Below, piece after piece: positions 52,955 to 55,907 of a stretch of 55,907 bases of DNA (position 1 is the stretch's first letter; each line of letters opens with the position of its first letter). Position numbers and translations under genes: made by a program. This DNA comes from Gammaproteobacteria bacterium (GTDB lineage: Bacteria > Pseudomonadota > Gammaproteobacteria > Pseudomonadales > CAMLJR01), in assembly GCA_029265075.1 (NCBI GenBank), contig JAJUJZ010000005.1, positions 1-55,907 on the forward strand, in the 5' to 3' direction. Below the pieces are notes generated by a model. That model was not told the DNA's origin. It saw nothing but the letters and a program-made list of their open reading frames with translations, and did no database searches.

Positions 52955-53863
52955 CTAACGACCAGCGCGCACCAGCTCGATCCGGTCGACACGACCCAGC
53001 GTTCCCGGCGCCAGCGGCCCGACACCGGCCGCCTGCACCCGCTGTGCCGGGATGCCGCGTTCGACCAGACTGGCCACCACCCGGTCGGCGTACTCCTGGG
53101 CCCGCGCCTGCAGCGCGTCGACATCCATTGCGCCGCTCGTGCCGGCGTAACTATGACCCACGACGTAGAGACTCACCGACAGATCCTTGCGCAGCGCCTG
53201 GACCAGTGCGGCAAGCGCATCATCTGCGACTACCGGCTCGCGCGCCGCTGCCTCAGCCTGTGCAAACACCAGCTGACCATGCTCGCGCAGTGGCAATAAC
53301 AGCCCGTCAGCAGTGATCTGTAACGGCCGGTCGCTATCGAGCGTTATGATATCAAGGTGGGAATAGACGCGCCGGTTGCCTCGCTCCACCGAGTAAATCG
53401 CAACGGCATAGTGGTGGCCGTCTTCGGTCAGCTCCAGCGCATCGAACCACTGCGCGCCATCCAGTCCGTACAGTTCGCGGTTGTCGAACACCGCATTGGC
53501 CCACTGGTTGCTGGGTCCGCAGGCGCGGCCGCGGCAGCCATACAGACTGCGCGCGCCGACAGCCCGCAACGCGGTCAGCCAGTGGCGATGCGCCTCGGCG
53601 GCGCTGTAGCCATCGGCGATGCGCCAGGTGAAGCGCGCCAGCGTACCAGTCAGCCGCTCGCTCTGCTCCAGTTGCCAGTCGCCGCCGGCCCGGCGCCAGG
53701 CGCTGAGCGGCAACAGGTAGTCCTGGTTGTCCGCAACGCGCTGGCGCTCCAGCTCGGCGGGTCCGAACGGCTCCACCAGCGGCTGGGTGGGGTTCGCCAG
53801 CGCTGCGCTCGCCAGCAGCGTCAGCGCCGCGATGCCAGTACCAAGGAGGGTTCGAATAGTCAT
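52955..53863 (-). CDS. OmpA-like/DUF4892 envelope protein
   Basis: A 302-residue protein with a signal peptide (residues 1-23, ending SAALA). A DUF4892-like first part contains RYTW-type elements (LARFTWRIADGYSA, GRACGPSNQWANAVFDNRELYG). The C-terminal part, SLYVVGHSYAGTSGAMDVDALQARAQEYADRVVASLVERG, resembles an OmpA-like peptidoglycan-associated domain. It is therefore probably a periplasmic or outer-membrane-linked protein. The start overlaps the sixA stop by 1 bp (TAATG), so it closes the gpsA-sixA operon. Confidence 0.8.
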   Translation of the reverse strand: MTIRTLLGTGIAALTLLASAALANPTQPLVEPFGPAELERQRVADNQDYLLPLSAWRRAGGDWQLEQSERLTGTLARFTWRIADGYSAAEAHRHWLTALRAVGARSLYGCRGRACGPSNQWANAVFDNRELYGLDGAQWFDALELTEDGHHYAVAIYSVERGNRRVYSHLDIITLDSDRPLQITADGLLLPLREHGQLVFAQAEAAAREPVVADDALAALVQALRKDLSVSLYVVGHSYAGTSGAMDVDALQARAQEYADRVVASLVERGIPAQRVQAAGVGPLAPGTLGRVDRIELVRAGR

Positions 53864-54348
53864 TAAATGTCCGAATCAGCCAGTGATGCAGGTGTCGTGA
53901 TGCGCACCAGCCGGGCCATGCCGGGCACGGCCATTTCGACGGCCAGCTCCGCCAGCCCGGCGGTGACCATCGGCTCGGCCCGCGCAATATCGCCATGCGC
54001 CAGCAAACCTGCAAGAGCACCTGCAAAGGGTTGATGGGTGACCAGCAGAACACTGCCTGTCAGCGATTCAAGTTCAGCAAGGGCGACCAGAGGTCGTGTT
54101 TCGGGTACCAGCCAGTCGACGGTAGCGAGCTGTGTGTCCGGTAGCGACGCCTGCACGGCAGCCGCGGTTTCCTGCGCTCGCCGTAGCGGGCTGACCAGAA
54201 TGCGGCTCGGCGGGTGTGGCTGCGTCGCCAGCCAGGCCCCCATTTGCCGCGCCTCTGCCAGTCCGCGCGCCGTCAGCGGCCGCTCTGCATCACTGGTGCG
54301 AGCCGGTGCGGCCTCGCCGTGCCGCAGGATACGCAGATGCAGACTCAT
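53863..54348 (-). CDS. sixA: phosphohistidine phosphatase SixA
   Basis: A 161-residue histidine phosphatase, the same length as E. coli SixA. The RHG motif ILRHGEAAP has the phosphorylated His10; the second catalytic His is in LLVTHQPFAGALAGLL. LTARGLAEARQMGAWL also fits. SixA acts on phosphohistidine proteins such as the nitrogen-related phosphotransferase NPr. The ATG overlaps the gpsA stop by 4 bp (ATGA). Confidence 0.93.
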   Translation of the reverse strand: MSLHLRILRHGEAAPARTSDAERPLTARGLAEARQMGAWLATQPHPPSRILVSPLRRAQETAAAVQASLPDTQLATVDWLVPETRPLVALAELESLTGSVLLVTHQPFAGALAGLLAHGDIARAEPMVTAGLAELAVEMAVPGMARLVRITTPASLADSDI

Positions 54349-55361
54349 TTCAGTGTGAATTCCACGTCGCGATTCTGCTCGGCCCACATCAGGCTGCCAA
54401 CCACGGTAGCGATGTCGCGCCCGTTGTGGAGGATTTCGTAGAGCCCATTCACCAGCGGCATCCGCACCCCGAGCTGCTCTGCCTCCTCCTTGAGGAGGTA
54501 CAGCGTATTGACCCCTTCCGCCACCTGGCCAAGCTCCGTCAGGATCTCGTCCAGCGCACGCCCTTTGCCGAGCGCATAGCCGACCTGATAGTTGCGACTC
54601 AGCGGCGACATGCAGGTGACGATCAGATCGCCGACGCCCGCCAGTCCCAGAAATGTCAGCGGATCGGCCCCCTTGCGCACTGCGAACCGGCTCATTTCTG
54701 CCAGCGCGCGGGTGATCAGCATGCTGATGGTGTTCTGGCCAATGCCGAGCGCAGCAGCCATGCCGGCCATCAGCGCATAGACGTTTTTCAGCGCCCCGCC
54801 CAGCTCCACGCCATACATGTCGGCGCTGGCATAGACGCGGAAATAACCGCAGTGCAGGAGCTGCTGTACCACCTGGATCAGCTCCGCATCGGCACTGGCT
54901 ACCACCGTCGCTGTCAGCTGCTTGGCGGCGATTTCGCGCGCCAGATTCGGCCCGCTCATGGCGCCCAGCCGCACCTGCGGGATCTCTTCGGCCAGCACCT
55001 GGCTCATCAGCCGGAAGCCGCTGGCCTCAATGCCCTTGGTGGTGCTGAGAAGAATGCAGTCTTTTCCAAGGTGGGGCGATACGGCACGCGCTACTTCCCG
55101 GCACGACTTGCTCGGCACCGCCATGAACACTACGGTAGCACCCGCTACCGAGCGCACCAGGTCGGTGTCTGCGCGCAGTGCGGGGTTGAGCGGATAGTCG
55201 GGAAGGTAGTCGTTGTTGGTGTGTGCCGTGTTGATCTCTGCAGCGCGCCCGGCATTGCGCACCCAGAGCACGACATCATGGTCGTTGTCAGCCACGATGT
55301 TGGCGAGAGCAGTGCCGAAGCTGCCTCCGCCCAGCACCGCGACCCGGTGTCTTTGTGACAT
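54345..55361 (-). CDS. gpsA: glycerol-3-phosphate dehydrogenase [NAD(P)+]
   Basis: A 338-residue GpsA making sn-glycerol 3-phosphate for phospholipids. It starts MSQRHRVAVLGGGSFGTALANIVADN with the nucleotide loop. VFMAVPSKSCREVARAV, TKGIEASGFRLMSQVL and AGVGDLIVTCMSPLSRNYQVGYALG, in pieces, are family signatures. The catalytic Lys lies in VELGGALKNVYALMAG. The ATG at 55361 is chosen because the upstream 34 codons contain the REP-like intergenic element. Operon gpsA-sixA-DUF4892 gene. Confidence 0.95.
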   Translation of the reverse strand: MSQRHRVAVLGGGSFGTALANIVADNDHDVVLWVRNAGRAAEINTAHTNNDYLPDYPLNPALRADTDLVRSVAGATVVFMAVPSKSCREVARAVSPHLGKDCILLSTTKGIEASGFRLMSQVLAEEIPQVRLGAMSGPNLAREIAAKQLTATVVASADAELIQVVQQLLHCGYFRVYASADMYGVELGGALKNVYALMAGMAAALGIGQNTISMLITRALAEMSRFAVRKGADPLTFLGLAGVGDLIVTCMSPLSRNYQVGYALGKGRALDEILTELGQVAEGVNTLYLLKEEAEQLGVRMPLVNGLYEILHNGRDIATVVGSLMWAEQNRDVEFTLK

Positions 55362-55441
55362 ACCCAGAATGTCCAGCGATAGGAAACGGCGGCCAGTATA
55401 CCAGCGCAACCGCTCCTCGCTGGCAGCCTGCCTGCAGAGAG

Positions 55442-55503
55442 TGCCGGCGGGACCGCTCCCCACAGGAGATCAACCACTCCTGCGGGAACCGGCCCCGCCT
55501 GCA
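55442..55503. repeat. REPIN-like inverted pair between htpG and gpsA
   Basis: Two 27-bp units in head-to-head orientation with an 8-bp spacer: minus-strand 55442-55468 beginning CTCCTGTGGGGAGCGG and plus-strand 55477-55503 beginning CTCCTGCGGGAACCGG. By my alignment 22 of 27 positions match. Each unit also has a GC core that can fold. This is the arrangement of REP doublets (REPINs) known from Pseudomonas, whose units begin CTGTGGGAGCGG. It lies wholly intergenic and may be the htpG 3' hairpin. Confidence 0.7.
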
Positions 55504-55507
55504 CTGT

Positions 55508-55907
55508 TTACTGGCTCAGTTCCAGCAGCAGGCGGTTGAGCCGGTGCACGTAGGCTGCCGGATCCTTGAGCTGCCCACCTTCCGCCAGCTGTGCCTGATC
55601 GAACAGCACCTCCAGCAGATCGGCAAACCGGTCCTCATCCGGCTCCTGGTCGAGCCTGCTCACCAGCGGGTGTGTGGGGTTGAGCTCCAGCGTCGGCTTG
55701 CTGTCCGGCACCTGCTGCCCGGCCTGCTCCAGCAGCCGCCGCATCTGAGCCCCCATATCGAACTGGCCGACCACCAGACAGGCCGGCGAATCGGTAAGGC
55801 GGTTGGTCACACGCACCTGTTCCACCTTCCCTTCAAGCACTTTGCTGGCACGTTCCACCAGCGCCTCGTGCTCCTTAGCCAGCTTCTCCTTCTCTTGTTT
55901 GTCAGCC
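55508..55907 (-). CDS. htpG: molecular chaperone HtpG (Hsp90), C-terminal part
   Basis: The last 132 codons of HtpG; the gene continues beyond the right edge. [38 protein letters not shown] and [16 protein letters not shown], in pieces, are the hallmark of the HtpG C-terminal dimerisation domain. The final residues are [10 protein letters not shown]. Its ATPase and middle domains are not in view. It is followed by a REP-like pair. Confidence 0.95.
   Translation of the reverse strand, partial: ADKQEKEKLAKEHEALVERASKVLEGKVEQVRVTNRLTDSPACLVVGQFDMGAQMRRLLEQAGQQVPDSKPTLELNPTHPLVSRLDQEPDEDRFADLLEVLFDQAQLAEGGQLKDPAAYVHRLNRLLLELSQ

Noticed and set aside
1-55907. CRISPR arrays, prophage, integrase, transposase or toxin-antitoxin pairs
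   Set aside because: I found no spaced direct repeats and no protein with such motifs in any supported gene.

Overview
The window is an ordinary-looking chromosomal segment of a GC-rich gammaproteobacterium. It is free of phage, transposase and CRISPR signals. The order purF-cvpA-SPOR gene-folC-accD-(trp)-truA-fimV-usg-asd-leuB-leuD-leuC-LysR is, from memory, the Pseudomonas-type order, and the pairs MFS/aroC and gpsA/sixA also fit Pseudomonadales or a close relative. Unlike P. aeruginosa, the trpF-trpB-trpA block sits between truA and accD. I cannot name a genus from sequence alone.

Layout. 1-4.8 kb: a partial PQQ-type sugar (sorbosone) dehydrogenase lipoprotein coupled to a DUF2231 membrane protein; divergently, an Ada(N)-AraC-AlkA fusion overlapping ogt (alkylation repair); a DUF2147 protein; a truncated globin. 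4.8-15.4 kb: an accessory-looking stretch with a sulfotransferase-like gene, a TIGR03862 flavoprotein, yghU, a TonB-dependent siderophore receptor with dyads upstream, a frameshifted phytanoyl-CoA-dioxygenase-like gene, an SDR, a SnoaL-like protein, a Bcr/CflA exporter, a PepSY protein and a phospholipid-methyltransferase-like enzyme. 15.4-34.5 kb: the minus-strand biosynthetic block (purine, folate, fatty acid, tryptophan, tRNA modification, FimV, Asd, leucine), ending at a divergent LysR regulator.

34.4-41 kb: VanZ-like and other small membrane proteins, an MBL-fold hydrolase, tRNA-Ser(GGA), a 56-residue rubredoxin, two uncharacterised proteins, queF, an ABC-2 exporter pair, and a tRNA-Gly/tRNA-Glu operon with a clear promoter and bidirectional terminator. 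41-49 kb: msrB, alaA, pdxB, tusA, a thiamine-binding MTH1187 protein with a UPF0270 protein, and several short conserved-hypothetical genes. 49-55.9 kb: MFS transporter, aroC, prmB, folE, a DUF4892/OmpA-like protein, sixA, gpsA and the 3' end of htpG.

Most genes are housekeeping or biosynthetic and are packed into minus-strand operons with 1-4 bp overlaps. I did not find a convincing new multi-gene system. The points most worth a second look are: the broken dioxygenase gene and its dyad-rich upstream region; a 62-bp REPIN-like inverted pair between gpsA and htpG; a 118-bp GTCAT/ATGAC-ended repeat inside the leu cluster; an apparently start-less two-helix membrane ORF; a perfect AT-rich palindrome in front of the globin; the Asp60-to-Glu change in TrpA; and the catalytic-Cys-less Asd paralogue.
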